The position numbers were made by a program, and so were the translations under genes. From Terriglobia bacterium (GTDB lineage Bacteria; Acidobacteriota; Terriglobia; Bryobacterales; Bryobacteraceae), in the NCBI GenBank assembly GCA_020073615.1, contig JAIQEX010000007.1:1-64000 (forward strand): DNA of 64,000 nucleotides. The letters run 5' to 3'. Shown here in pieces: positions 34,592 through 45,495 of the stretch. How positions within the stretch are numbered: the first letter of the stretch is position 1; each line of letters opens with the position of its first letter. The notes under the pieces were generated by a model that was not told the DNA's origin, made no database searches, and worked only from the letters and a program-made list of their open reading frames with translations.

Positions 34592-37030
<2,439 letters not shown>

Positions 37031-37178
37031 ATAGGTATTACGGCGTGAGCCCGCGTATCGTGGATGGGATCTGTGGATTGGCTACGCCTGTATCTCCCGT
37101 ACTTCTTCCTGGCATAGCCGCCCCAGTGCCGGCGATTCCGGCGCCATGAAATCCGCGCCTCGCCGCCCCACGCGTCCC

Positions 37179-38330
37179 TCACCTCCTCAGCAGCACCAGC
37201 GCCGTGATGTCGTCGTGCTGCCGCGTGTGCCCCACGAAGCCGTCCACCGCCACCATCACCTGCTTCAGCGCCTCCGCCGCGGTCGCCGGCCGCATCGCCT
37301 CGACCAGCGCCAGCAGCCGCGGCTCGCCGTATTCCTCCTGGCGCTCGTTCTCCGCTTCCACCACTCCGTCGGTGAAGACCACCAGCAGGTCGCCAGCCGC
37401 CACCACCGCCGCGCCCTCCTCGTAGCGCGCGCCCGCCATCACCCCCAGCGGCAGCCCGCCCGCTTCCAGCCGCTCCATGCCTCCCGTGGCCCGCCGCAGC
37501 ACCGGCGGATTGTGTCCCGCGTTGATGTAGCGCAGCGCGCCCGTGGCCGGCTCCAGTTCTCCCAGAAACGCGGTGGTGAAGCGTAGCCCGCCCTGGCTGT
37601 TGGCGCACGCGTAGCGATTCATGCCCAGGACCACTTCCCCCAGCGGCGCTGACGACGCCGCCAGCGTCCGCAGGCTCGCCTGGATGGTGGCCATCAGCAG
37701 CGCCGCCGGAATACTCTTCCCCGCCACATCCGCCACCACCAGCAGCAGCCGTCCCCCCTCGCGTGGGATCGCGTCGTAATAGTCGCCCGATACCGTGTTG
37801 GCCGGCCGCGTAGTGAAGGCCAGGTCGATCCCGGCGACTTCGGGCGGCGCCGCTGGCACCAGCCACCGCTGGATTTCCCGCGCAATCTCCAGATCGCGCT
37901 TCATGGTTACGCGGTCGGCCAGTTCCAGCGCCAGCAGCAGCACCAGCGCCGCCGACGCAATCAGCACCCCGCTGTCGGCGTGGCTGGCAACAAAATCGAT
38001 GGCCACGTACGCCAGCGTCAGCAACAGAAATACGCGCCGCGAGGGCGACAGCTTCATCAGCAGCGCCCACGCCAGCGCGCGCGCGGCATACAGCTTGCGC
38101 TTCCCGCCGCGATGCTGGTCGACCGCTGCCCAGTCCACGTCCTGGGCGTAGAAGTCGTACGAGAAACGCGCTTCCGCCTTGAACTCGCCCCACAACTGGT
38201 TGGCCGCCATCCCCTCGCTGACCCGCGCCCAGAACGTGCCTGCGCGCTCCACCGCGCCGGCGATGGCCCGGCCGGCCGACTCGATCCGCGCAGCCCATGG
38301 ACTCCGGCCGGAACTCTGGGGGGTTGGCAT
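37179..38330 (-). CDS. Membrane PP2C-type (SpoIIE/RsbU) serine phosphatase
   Basis: 383 residues. Two or three hydrophobic helices around residues 95-140 (RRVFLLLTLAYVAIDFVA, VLIASAALVLLLALELAD) precede the phosphatase domain. Family marks: ARPANTVSGDYYDAIPR-like TRPANTVSGDYYDA, LLLVVADVAGKSIPAALLMA, YINAGHNPPVLRR, FTDGVVEAENERQEEYGE and HDDITALVLLRR, all with the metal-binding aspartates present. Such phosphatases dephosphorylate STAS proteins in partner-switching control of sigma factors. The STAS protein next to adhE and this phosphatase could be partners, but that is only inference. Confidence 0.88.
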   Translation of the reverse strand: MPTPQSSGRSPWAARIESAGRAIAGAVERAGTFWARVSEGMAANQLWGEFKAEARFSYDFYAQDVDWAAVDQHRGGKRKLYAARALAWALLMKLSPSRRVFLLLTLAYVAIDFVASHADSGVLIASAALVLLLALELADRVTMKRDLEIAREIQRWLVPAAPPEVAGIDLAFTTRPANTVSGDYYDAIPREGGRLLLVVADVAGKSIPAALLMATIQASLRTLAASSAPLGEVVLGMNRYACANSQGGLRFTTAFLGELEPATGALRYINAGHNPPVLRRATGGMERLEAGGLPLGVMAGARYEEGAAVVAAGDLLVVFTDGVVEAENERQEEYGEPRLLALVEAMRPATAAEALKQVMVAVDGFVGHTRQHDDITALVLLRR

Positions 38331-38364
38331 TCGCCGAATTATAGCGTAGTACCCTAGTCCCGAT

Positions 38365-38390
38365 CCCCAGCCCCCAGCCCCAGCCCCCGC
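38365..38390. repeat. C-rich minisatellite like that in csm4
   Basis: A run of CCCC and CCCCC blocks separated by AG (CCCCAGCCCCCAGCCCC type) lies between the divergent phosphatase and REC-GGDEF genes. It is the same motif, on the opposite strand, as the G-rich segments inside csm4. The minus strand could form a G-quadruplex close to two promoters. Confidence 0.7.
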
Positions 38391-38436
38391 GCCTAATGTA
38401 TTCCCGTCCCCCTGCCGATATGTCCCTCAGGAGGAG

Positions 38437-39453
38437 TTGTTGCCCACTATCGCTCCGCAACCGCTGCCGGATGTGGCCAGTGAACCGGCCCAACCGGCCG
38501 CTATGAATCGTCCCGTGCGCGTCCTGGCCGCCGAAGACAATCCGGTCTATCAGACCATGCTGCGCGCCATGTTGACCAAATGGGGCTACGACGTGGTGAT
38601 CGCCCGCGACGGCAATGAGGCCTGGCGGATCTTACAGTCCCCCGACCCTCCCCGCCTGGCCATTCTCGACTGGATGATGCCCGGCCTGGATGGCGTCGAG
38701 ATCTGCAACCGCGTCCGCAGCGCCGGCCGCGAGCCCTACATCTATATCCTGCTGCTCACCGCCCGCACCGAGCCGCAGGATCTGGTCGCCGGCATGGAAG
38801 CCGGCGCCGACGACTACCTTACCAAACCCGCCAAAGCTCACGAGCTTCGCGTCCGCCTGCGCGCCGGCCGCCGCATCATCGACCTGCAGGAAGAGCTCAT
38901 GCGCGCCCGCGAAGCCCTCCGCGAGCAGGCCACTCACGACGGCCTTACCGGGCTGCTCAACCGCGCCTCCATCCTCGAACACCTCCAGAACGAGCTCGCC
39001 CGCGCCGGCCGCGAAGGCCAGCCGGTGTCTCTCCTCATGGTGGACCTCGACCACTTTAAGGCCATCAACGACACGTGCGGCCACCTCGCCGGCGATGCCG
39101 TTCTGCGCGAAGCCGCCCACCGCATGAAGGCCGCCGTCCGCCGCTACGACGCTATCGGCCGCTACGGCGGCGAGGAATTCCTCGTCGTCCTGCCCGGTTG
39201 CGGACGCGAAGACGCCTGCGCGCAGGCGGAGCGCGTCCGCGCCGCCGTTGCCGCCGAGCCCTTCGCCGCCTGCTCGCAAGCCCTCCCGGTAACCGCCAGC
39301 ATCGGCGTCGCCTGCTGCCCCGTCCCCTTCCCTCTTGCTACCGACGCTCTCATTCACGACGCCGATCTCGCCCTGTACGATGGCAAGAATATGGGCCGCA
39401 ACCGCGTCGTCGTCGCCGCCGGCGAAGGGCGAACTTGCACCATTTGCCCCTGA
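38437..39453 (+). CDS. Response-regulator diguanylate cyclase (REC-GGDEF)
   Basis: 338 residues. A receiver domain (RVLAAEDNPVYQTML, phosphoacceptor Asp in LAILDWMMPGLDG, Lys in YLTKPAK) is followed by a GGDEF domain (HDGLTGLLNRASILEHLQ; active site RYGGEEFLVV). The inhibitory I-site RxxD (RRYD) lies five residues before GGEEF, so the enzyme should be active and feedback-controlled by c-di-GMP. Starts are TTG codons at 38437 or 38440, right after an AGGAGG ribosome-binding site; the second has better spacing. An ATG at 38503 would still keep the receiver. It is divergent from the PP2C phosphatase. Confidence 0.92.
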   Translation: MLPTIAPQPLPDVASEPAQPAAMNRPVRVLAAEDNPVYQTMLRAMLTKWGYDVVIARDGNEAWRILQSPDPPRLAILDWMMPGLDGVEICNRVRSAGREPYIYILLLTARTEPQDLVAGMEAGADDYLTKPAKAHELRVRLRAGRRIIDLQEELMRAREALREQATHDGLTGLLNRASILEHLQNELARAGREGQPVSLLMVDLDHFKAINDTCGHLAGDAVLREAAHRMKAAVRRYDAIGRYGGEEFLVVLPGCGREDACAQAERVRAAVAAEPFAACSQALPVTASIGVACCPVPFPLATDALIHDADLALYDGKNMGRNRVVVAAGEGRTCTICP

Positions 39454-39538
39454 ACCGGATCACGGGGGCATTCCCCAAAAAATTTTTTCTCGGCCCGATA
39501 ATCTTGCGTTATACTGATGCATCCCCCGAACATCGGAC

Positions 39539-39823
39539 ATGCACTCATTCGAACCTTGCGACCCTGAAGAGCTCCTGGCCGAATTGGTACACGATCTCCG
39601 CCAGCCGCTCGGCAATATCCAGACCAGTGCCTTCTACATGGACTTGTTGTTGCACCACCCGGAAGGTCCCGTGCAGGAACAGCTCCACCTGATCGAGCAG
39701 CAGGTGGCCGCCGCCGCCCGCTTGCTGGCCGAAGCCGCGGCCCAATTGCGCCGCCAGCGCCCTCAGCCGATGGCCGCCGAAAGCCTCGTCCGTACGAATT
39801 CGGCCACCGTCGGCGTCACGTAG
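39539..39823 (+). CDS. Stand-alone histidine-kinase dimerisation/phosphoacceptor domain
   Basis: 94 residues. LLAELVHDLRQPLGNIQTSA (residues ~12-31) is an H-box of the HisKA type with the phosphoacceptor His in VHDLRQPL. A second helix (QEQLHLIEQQVAAAARLLAE) completes the hairpin. No ATPase domain follows; the stop at 39823 is reached within the antisense end of the next gene, a 61-base convergent overlap. It could be a histidine phosphotransfer protein or a remnant of a kinase. It lies just after the REC-GGDEF gene, which would make a natural partner. Confidence 0.6.
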   Translation: MHSFEPCDPEELLAELVHDLRQPLGNIQTSAFYMDLLLHHPEGPVQEQLHLIEQQVAAAARLLAEAAAQLRRQRPQPMAAESLVRTNSATVGVT

Positions 39824-40374
39824 ACGGGCGGCTTCACCAGGAACTGCGGCTTTCCGTCCCAAAGGCCCCGCGCCACTTCTTCCCACATCGGTGCGGCGAT
39901 TCCCCGGTCGATCACCACCAACCCGTCCGCCCGGTCCAGATACCGCAGGCTCGACGCTTTGAAATCCTGGCACGTGAGATCCATCACCATCAGGAAAACG
40001 TCCGGCGACACCAGTTCCAGAACGCTGTTCGATTCCACAATCACGTGCCGGCTCTGCTTCAGGATCTTGCGCAGCGTGCCCGCCGCGCGCCCCAGTTCCC
40101 CCGCCGGAGTGCGCAGCCACAACGACCGCTCCGCCCCCGCCGCCAGAAATCGCCCCGAATCCGTCCGCGTCGGCTCGAACTCCTCGCTCAAGGCGAACGG
40201 ATGCTCCGCCTCCGCCTCGCAGCCGCACGCCTCGCCTTTGTGCGTGCACACACCGTGGCCGTACTGCGTGATCTTCACCGCCGTCCATTTGCGGTCGCGT
40301 AGTTTGCGGATCAGGCCGGTCACCACGGAGGTCTTCCCGATGTTCCGCGAGTGCCCGCCCACCACCACCAGCAT
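39763..40374 (-). CDS. SIMIBI-type P-loop NTPase with a Cys/His cluster (MobB-like)
   Basis: 203 residues. The P-loop GGHSRNIGKTS (residues 6-16) has the spaced GxxxxxGKT form of the MobB, dethiobiotin synthetase and CobB/Mrp-related families. Shortly after come H40, C43, H45, C50, C52 and H58 (GHGVCTHKGEACGCEAEAEH), a possible metal or Fe-S site. A DxxG-like or effector region is in HVIVESNSVLELV and VFLMVMDLTC. The start overlaps the lpxD stop (TGATG), so it is coupled to lipid A synthesis genes though no role there is known. Frames further upstream are lpxD out of phase. Confidence 0.75.
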   Translation of the reverse strand: MLVVVGGHSRNIGKTSVVTGLIRKLRDRKWTAVKITQYGHGVCTHKGEACGCEAEAEHPFALSEEFEPTRTDSGRFLAAGAERSLWLRTPAGELGRAAGTLRKILKQSRHVIVESNSVLELVSPDVFLMVMDLTCQDFKASSLRYLDRADGLVVIDRGIAAPMWEEVARGLWDGKPQFLVKPPVYVTPTVAEFVRTRLSAAIG

Positions 40375-41402
40375 CACGCCCTCCTCTCGAGCTCCGCCAG
40401 GCGCCGCTTCAGCTCCGCCACTTCGCGCCGCAGCGCCGGCAGCCGCGCCAGGTTGGCCAGTTGCTCCAGATGCTGGCGCAGCGGGCGCGCCGGCGTCCCC
40501 CACACCGTTTCTCCGGAACGCACAATCTTGGAAGTCAGCACCCCGCAGCCCGATCCCAGCACCGCGCGCGCCTCGATCCGCGCCTTGTCCCCAATCCCCA
40601 CCTGCCCGCCGATCACCGCGTAGTCTTCCACCACCACCCCGCCCGAAAACCCCGTCTGCGCGGCCACCACCACGTGCCGCCCGATCCGGCAGTTGTGCGC
40701 CACGTGCACCATGTTATCCAGTTTCGTGCCTTCGCCGATCGACGTCACCCCCAGCGCCGCGCGGTCCACGCACGAGTTCGCCCCGATCTCCACGAAATCG
40801 CCGATCTCCACGCGCCCCACCTGCGGAAACTTGTGCCACCGCTCGTGCTCCATCACGTATCCGAATCCGTCGGCGCCGATCACTGCCCCCGAGTGCAGAA
40901 TCGCGCCCCGCCCGATGTCCACGTTGTCGTACACGGTCACATGGGGATGCAGCACGCAGCCCTCCCCCAGCACCACTCGCTTGCCCACCGTGGCGCAGGC
41001 GCCGATACTGGTCGCCACCCCGATCCGCGTGCCGTCCCCCACCACCGCGTGCGGGCCGATCGATACCAGCGCCCCCACCACCACGTCCTTGCCCACCACG
41101 GCGGTCGGGTGCACCCCGGGCTTCAACTCCGCCGTCGGGTGAAAGCGGCTCACCGCGCGCGCAAACGCGGTGCGCGGCTCCGCCGCCCGGATCACGGTCC
41201 GATGGCTCGGGCTCCCCCACTCCTCGGGCACGATCAGGCAGCCCGCCGCCGAGCTCCCCGCCTGCTCCGCCGCCTTCCGGTTTCCGACAAACGACAGCTC
41301 CGACGATTCCGCCGTCTCCAGCGGCGCCACCCCGCTCAGCTCCTTCTCGCCATCGCCCTCAAAGGTCGCGCCCAGCCATTCCGCCAACTCGCGAACTCGC
41401 AT
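40374..41402 (-). CDS. lpxD: UDP-3-O-acylglucosamine N-acyltransferase LpxD
   Basis: 342 residues. An N-terminal uridine-binding domain (VRELAEWLGATFEGDGE; LSFVGNRKAAEQA) is followed by a left-handed beta-helix of hexapeptide repeats (VHPTAVVGKDVVVGALVSIG ...) and a C-terminal helix (LRREVAELKRRLAELE). The catalytic His region VHVAHNCRIG is present, as is IGADGFGYV. It adds the second acyl chain in lipid A synthesis in the cytoplasm. It is divergent from lpxA with only 18 bases between their start codons, so the promoters must overlap or lie inside the genes. Confidence 0.95.
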   Translation of the reverse strand: MRVRELAEWLGATFEGDGEKELSGVAPLETAESSELSFVGNRKAAEQAGSSAAGCLIVPEEWGSPSHRTVIRAAEPRTAFARAVSRFHPTAELKPGVHPTAVVGKDVVVGALVSIGPHAVVGDGTRIGVATSIGACATVGKRVVLGEGCVLHPHVTVYDNVDIGRGAILHSGAVIGADGFGYVMEHERWHKFPQVGRVEIGDFVEIGANSCVDRAALGVTSIGEGTKLDNMVHVAHNCRIGRHVVVAAQTGFSGGVVVEDYAVIGGQVGIGDKARIEARAVLGSGCGVLTSKIVRSGETVWGTPARPLRQHLEQLANLARLPALRREVAELKRRLAELERRA

Positions 41403-41420
41403 GCCTTATCATACAAATTC

Positions 41421-42209
41421 ATGCCCATCGATCCCTCGGCTGAGGTCGCGCCCACCGCTCGTGTTCATCCCCAAGCCGTCATTGGTCCCGGCGTCCGCAT
41501 CGGCGAATTCTGCGTCGTCGAAAGCGACGTCGTCATCGGCCCGCGCTGCCTTCTCGAACCCTACGTGTACATCAAGCGCTGGACTACCCTCGGCCACGAC
41601 AACCAAATCTCCGCCGGCACCGTCCTCGGCACCGATCCCCTCGACAAAGGTTTCGCCGGCGAGCGCAGCTATCTCCACATCGGAAACGCCAACAGGATTC
41701 GCGAGCACTACACCATCTCGCGCGGCACCGAGCCCGAATCCGTCACCCGCATCGGCGACGGCAACTACATCATGACCTCCGGCCACATCGCCCACAATTG
41801 CCAGATCGGCAACGAAACCGTGATCGCCAGTTGCGCCCTCATCGCCGGCTACGTCGAAATCGAAGACCAGGCCTTCATTTCGGGCGGCGTCGTGGTGCAC
41901 CAGTATTCCAAAATCGGCCGCCTGGCCATGATCGGCGGCAACACCCGCGTCAACAGCGACGTGCCCCCGTTCTTTCTCTACACCGGCTTCAACGTGGAAG
42001 CCAAGGGCTTGAACTTAGTCGGCCTCAAACGCGCCGGCTACAAAGCCTCCGACCTCGCCGTGCTCAAGCGGGCCTACCAGCTCCTCTACCGCTCCGGCCT
42101 CAAGCTCGCCGACGCCCTGGCGGCCATCGAAACCCAAATCCCCACCCCCGAAACCCTCCACCTGGCCGCCTTCATCCGCGGCAGCACGCGCGGCATCTGC
42201 CGCGAATAG
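41421..42209 (+). CDS. lpxA: UDP-N-acetylglucosamine acyltransferase LpxA
   Basis: 262 residues from the ATG at 41421. Hexapeptide repeats start at once (VHPQAVIGPGVRIGEFCVVE). Catalytic-site sequence MTSGHIAHNCQIGNETVIAS and GGNTRVNSDVPPFFLYTGFN are typical LpxA. The C-terminal helical part (GLNLVGLKRAGYKASDLAVL) fits as well. It starts lipid A synthesis by acylating UDP-GlcNAc. In-frame sequence upstream is antisense lpxD and was excluded. Confidence 0.95.
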   Translation: MPIDPSAEVAPTARVHPQAVIGPGVRIGEFCVVESDVVIGPRCLLEPYVYIKRWTTLGHDNQISAGTVLGTDPLDKGFAGERSYLHIGNANRIREHYTISRGTEPESVTRIGDGNYIMTSGHIAHNCQIGNETVIASCALIAGYVEIEDQAFISGGVVVHQYSKIGRLAMIGGNTRVNSDVPPFFLYTGFNVEAKGLNLVGLKRAGYKASDLAVLKRAYQLLYRSGLKLADALAAIETQIPTPETLHLAAFIRGSTRGICRE

Positions 42210-42216
42210 CCCCCGT

Positions 42217-42627
42217 TCAACGCGTTTTTTTCCGTTCGTTCTGGGCGACGCGCGCTTTCACGATCTTCTTGACCAGCGCGGCCGGCAGAGGCTTGTCCAC
42301 GGGGAAGCGGATGGTCCCTTTGGATGTCTGGTAGCCCTTGAGTTCGTCCCGGAACGCCACGATCGCCGACGAACCCATGGGAAACAAACTGCAATGGTCC
42401 GAAAACGCGGCGAACGCCACCAGCGCTCCATGATACCGGAACGTCGGAATCCGGTAGCTGATCGCCTCTGTGGCCTCCGCCGGCGCCGCGGACCGAATCA
42501 CCGCGCGCATCCTCTGCAACGTGCTGCGCGCAGGCTCCGGGACGCCTGCCAGATATTCGTCCACGTCCTTCGGCTTGGCGTTGGCTTTCCCGGCCGAACC
42601 GCCAGCCACGGAATTCGTCTTTTTCAT
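42217..42627 (-). CDS. DUF1801/YdhG-family protein
   Basis: 136 residues. DVDEYLAGVPEPARSTLQRM, EAISYRIPTFRYHGALVAF, and GSSAIVAFRDELKGYQTSKG with TIRFPVDKPLPAALVKKIV are the DUF1801 pattern (frataxin-like fold, sometimes named iron chaperone YdhG/FrdA). The start region is Lys/Ala-rich. Function is not firmly established. It is convergent with lpxA, 7 bases between stops. Confidence 0.85.
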   Translation of the reverse strand: MKKTNSVAGGSAGKANAKPKDVDEYLAGVPEPARSTLQRMRAVIRSAAPAEATEAISYRIPTFRYHGALVAFAAFSDHCSLFPMGSSAIVAFRDELKGYQTSKGTIRFPVDKPLPAALVKKIVKARVAQNERKKTR

Positions 42628-42729
42628 ACACGGCTCTCCTAAGTCATCGGCCCTCGTGCGCCCGCCTTAACCCTGCAATGTCGATCCCACTCATTGGCAT
42701 CGAAACATCCGACCTTCCATGTGGAGTGT

Positions 42730-43113
42730 TCACCCTCGACCGCGCAGCCGGCCGATCTGCCGCCGATCGCGTTTCGACGGCCTGCCTTCCCGCGACGCCT
42801 CGAAGCGCGGCATCGCCTTGCGCTCTTCCGCCATCTTCCGCCGCAACTCGCGGCTCGCCTCGGTCTCCCGGTAGAGCGCCTGCGCCACCGCCGCGGGCCC
42901 GCGCATCTCGCTGAGCGCCAGCACCTCCACCTGAAAATCGCCGCCGTCGTTCTTCACCCCCAGCAGATCGCCGGTGCGGACCTCGCGTGCCGCCTTGGCT
43001 CGATGTCCATTGGATTCCACCCTGCCCAGCTCACACGCCCGTGCCGCCAGGGCGCGCGTCTTAAAGAAGCGGGCGGCCCACAGCCACTTGTCCATTCTCA
43101 CGCCGCTCATCAT
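42730..43113 (-). CDS. hslR: S4-domain RNA-binding protein, Hsp15-like
   Basis: 127 residues. The S4 domain reads VRMDKWLWAARFFKTRALAA, then ACELGRVESNGHRAKAAREV and TGDLLGVKNDGGDFQVEVLA, as in Hsp15/HslR. Hsp15 binds 50S subunits carrying a stalled nascent chain and helps recycle them. The C-terminal third is basic (RRKMAEERKAMPRF, then Arg-rich RDRRQIGRLRGRG). The start could be any of the first Met codons. Known roles come from E. coli; function here is inferred. Confidence 0.88.
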   Translation of the reverse strand: MMSGVRMDKWLWAARFFKTRALAARACELGRVESNGHRAKAAREVRTGDLLGVKNDGGDFQVEVLALSEMRGPAAVAQALYRETEASRELRRKMAEERKAMPRFEASREGRPSKRDRRQIGRLRGRG

Positions 43114-43310
43114 TCCATTCTCGTATCGCCCCGCCAGCGCCCGGGGGCCGCCCGTGCCGCGGTGGCCGAACTACAGAATCCGGTCACCCTCCGGGCTGTA
43201 CTGTTTCACTGGTGGCTTGGGCAGGCAGGCGCAACCGCTGAGAAGACTCCCCGGCTCCGCGTCGCGCTGGAAACCGGCTCATTTGCCCGAGGCGCGCCGG
43301 TGCAAGTGCT

Positions 43311-43682
43311 CTATCCCGAATGGCGCTTGAAGATCTGCGGCAGGTTCTGCGACAGCGCCGACCGCGCCAGCACCATGTCGCACCCCGCGTCGTGCGCTTT
43401 CTGCTTCAGTTCGCCCTGTACGTGCGACAGGTATCCGATCAGGCTGATCCCCTTGGTGTGCGAGTTTGCTTTTAGCGTCCCGATCAGAGTCAGCGGCTGG
43501 GCCGCCTCGAAGTTCAGGTCGAAAATGATCAGCGACGGTTTCTGCTTGGCCTTCTCCACAACCTCTTTGGGGTCCTTGACGAACTCCAGCGCCAGCCCCG
43601 AGCGCTTGGCCGCATCGCTCAGCTTGACCGAGAAGAACAGGTCGCTCACCACCGCGAGCACGAGCTTCGGTTCCTTCTGCAT
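43311..43682 (-). CDS. Atypical receiver-domain protein
   Basis: 123 residues in a receiver-like fold. Strand-helix pattern: LVLAVVSDLFFSVKLSDAAK, then PSLIIFDLNFEAAQPLTLIG with a possible phosphoacceptor Asp, and ISLIGYLSHVQGELKQKAHD. The acidic pair at the N-terminus is reduced to one Asp and the conserved C-terminal Lys is not apparent, so phosphorylation is doubtful. Probably a pseudo-receiver protein-interaction module. The DNA downstream, 43114-43310, holds no other gene. Confidence 0.65.
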   Translation of the reverse strand: MQKEPKLVLAVVSDLFFSVKLSDAAKRSGLALEFVKDPKEVVEKAKQKPSLIIFDLNFEAAQPLTLIGTLKANSHTKGISLIGYLSHVQGELKQKAHDAGCDMVLARSALSQNLPQIFKRHSG

Positions 43683-43811
43683 AGGGATGTGCTATGTGCA
43701 ATTGCCAATGTCTCGGAGTCGTATCGGAGGGAACGACTGAATTCTATCATGTTTCCTCGGGGCCAATGTCCGCCGTTCTATAATTGCATTGCCGGAGGGA
43801 GAAAACGAGCT

Positions 43812-44636
43812 TTGTCCACCATTCGAGATAAGAGCGTCCTGATCACCGGCGCCGGCCGCGGTATTGGCAAGCGCCTGGCTCTGGGCTTTGGGGAGGCAGG
43901 CGCGCGCGTGGGTTTGCTGGGGCGCAGCCAGGCGGAGCTCGATCTGGCCAAACTGGAGATCGAGCAGGCCGGCGGCGCCGCGCTCCGCCTGCGCGCCGAC
44001 GTGCGCGACCTGGAGCAGGTGGCGGCCGCCGTGGAGCGCCTGCGCGCCGTGTTCGGCTCCCTCGACGTGCTGATTGCCGCGGCGGCGGTGCAGGGCCCGG
44101 TGGGGTCGTTTCTCTCGTCCAAGCCCAAAGCCTGGGAGGAGACCATCGAGATCAACCTGATGGGCGCCGTGAATTCGTGCCGCGCCGCCCTGCCCCCCAT
44201 GATCGAAAAGCGCTCCGGCAAAATCATCCTGATTGTGGGCGGCGGCTCCGGCCACCCCCGTCCCAATTTCGGCGCCTACGCGGCATCCAAAGCGGCGCTC
44301 GTGCGTTTCGCCGAGTGCCTGGCCGTCGAGGTCAGCGATCACAACGTGCAGGTGAACTGCATCTCTCCGGGAACCGTCTACACCCACATGACCGACGAGA
44401 TTCTGCAAGCCGGCGAAGAGCGCGCCGGCCCCCGCGAGATCGAGGAGGCCGAGCAGGTGCGCATCACCGGCGGCGTGCCCGCCGAAAAGCAGATCCAACT
44501 GGCGCTGTTCCTGGCCTCCGAACGGAGCAACCACATCAGCGGCAAGCTGATTCACGTCAATGACGATTGGCGCCGCTTCGAGCACGACAACATGAAGCCC
44601 GAGCTCTACACCCTGCGCCGCGTGCAGAAGATCTGA
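43812..44636 (+). CDS. Short-chain dehydrogenase/reductase
   Basis: About 274 residues. TGAGRGIGKRLALGFGEAGA is the cofactor-binding motif, DVRDLEQVAAAVERL follows, and the active site has YAASKAALVRF (Tyr-x-x-x-Lys) with a Ser in IVGGGSG upstream. C-terminal VNCISPGTVYTHMTDEI is typical. The start is probably the TTG at 43812, behind GGAGGG; an ATG at 43749 would add a non-conserved stretch. Substrate not evident. Convergent with the histidine kinase at 44663. Confidence 0.88.
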   Translation: MSTIRDKSVLITGAGRGIGKRLALGFGEAGARVGLLGRSQAELDLAKLEIEQAGGAALRLRADVRDLEQVAAAVERLRAVFGSLDVLIAAAAVQGPVGSFLSSKPKAWEETIEINLMGAVNSCRAALPPMIEKRSGKIILIVGGGSGHPRPNFGAYAASKAALVRFAECLAVEVSDHNVQVNCISPGTVYTHMTDEILQAGEERAGPREIEEAEQVRITGGVPAEKQIQLALFLASERSNHISGKLIHVNDDWRRFEHDNMKPELYTLRRVQKI

Positions 44637-44662
44637 GCCGGAGAATCGACTCGTCTGTGCGG

Positions 44663-45409
44663 CTAGGCCAGTGACCGGGGGAGGCTGACCACGACCCGGG
44701 TGCCCCGGCCCGGCTGGGACTTCACCTCCAGTGCTCCTCCGAGCCCCTCGACCCGCTCGCGCATGCCGAGCAAGCCCAGGCCCCGCTTTCCTCTGGCGCC
44801 GGGGTCAAAGCCGGTTCCGTTGTCCTGGATCGCGCAGCGGACCCGCTCCCCGGAGGAGCACATGCGGATCCGCACCAGAGTGGCCCGCGCGTGCTTGCCG
44901 GCGTTGGTCAACGACTCCTGGAGCACGCGGTACAGCGTTAGTTCGGCCGCGGAGTCAAGCCGCCCCTCCAGGCGGGATGTGAAAACGACCTTCACGCCCG
45001 TGCGCTGCGCGAACCCAGCAGCCAGAAACTCGATGGCGGAAACTAGTCCATAATCGTCCAGGATAGTGGGGCGAAGCTCGTGGGAAAAGCGGCGAAGCTG
45101 CGTTTCCAGTTGCCCCAGAAGCGCCTGCACCTCGTCGAACGAGCCGGCACCATGGTGGGGCACGTGGCCGAGAGCTTCCGCCAGCCGGATTTGAATCAGC
45201 GCCAGCAATTGCCCGGCGTCGTCGTGGAGCGCGCTGGCAATTCGCTTGATCTGCGCCTCCAGCATTTCGCTGGTGTGGCGGCTCGCCGCTCGACCCGGAA
45301 TCGGGTCGGGAACCAGCGCCGGAGCGCGCGCCGCCGCGCCATTCAACTCCTCCGATCCCCCGGAACAAAACCCCAAGTCATAAGCCACAGCATTGGCCCG
45401 CATGGTCAT
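44663..45409 (-). CDS. Soluble NarL-group histidine kinase (HisKA_3 + HATPase)
   Basis: 248 residues without membrane segments. An N-terminal ~45 residues of low complexity lead into TSEMLEAQIKRIASALHDDA with the phosphoacceptor H62 in LHDDAGQLLALIQIRL. The ATPase domain has the N-box LQESLTNAGKHARATLV, G1 IQDNGTGFDPGARG and G2 GLGLLGMRERVEGLGGALEV. Both activities appear intact. It is closely similar to the kinase at 48143-48895, and divergent from the Nramp-kinase fusion with which it shares an upstream region. No response regulator lies beside it. Confidence 0.92.
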   Translation of the reverse strand: MTMRANAVAYDLGFCSGGSEELNGAAARAPALVPDPIPGRAASRHTSEMLEAQIKRIASALHDDAGQLLALIQIRLAEALGHVPHHGAGSFDEVQALLGQLETQLRRFSHELRPTILDDYGLVSAIEFLAAGFAQRTGVKVVFTSRLEGRLDSAAELTLYRVLQESLTNAGKHARATLVRIRMCSSGERVRCAIQDNGTGFDPGARGKRGLGLLGMRERVEGLGGALEVKSQPGRGTRVVVSLPRSLA

Positions 45410-45457
45410 TTCGTGAAAAACGATCCCTCCGTGGTGTCAACTATATCGCGACACAGG

Positions 45458-45495
45458 TGTAAATACCCCTTGTTTCTGTAAATAATGTGTAAAAA
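45458..45495. promoter_or_regulatory. Three TGTAAA motifs, candidate operator
   Basis: TGTAAATA at 45458-45465 and 45477-45484 and TGTAAAAA at 45488-45495 lie in an AT-rich patch between the divergent histidine kinase and the Nramp-kinase gene. Spacing is 19 and 11 bases. This could be a regulator-binding array or a promoter region; the regulator is unknown. Confidence 0.35.
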
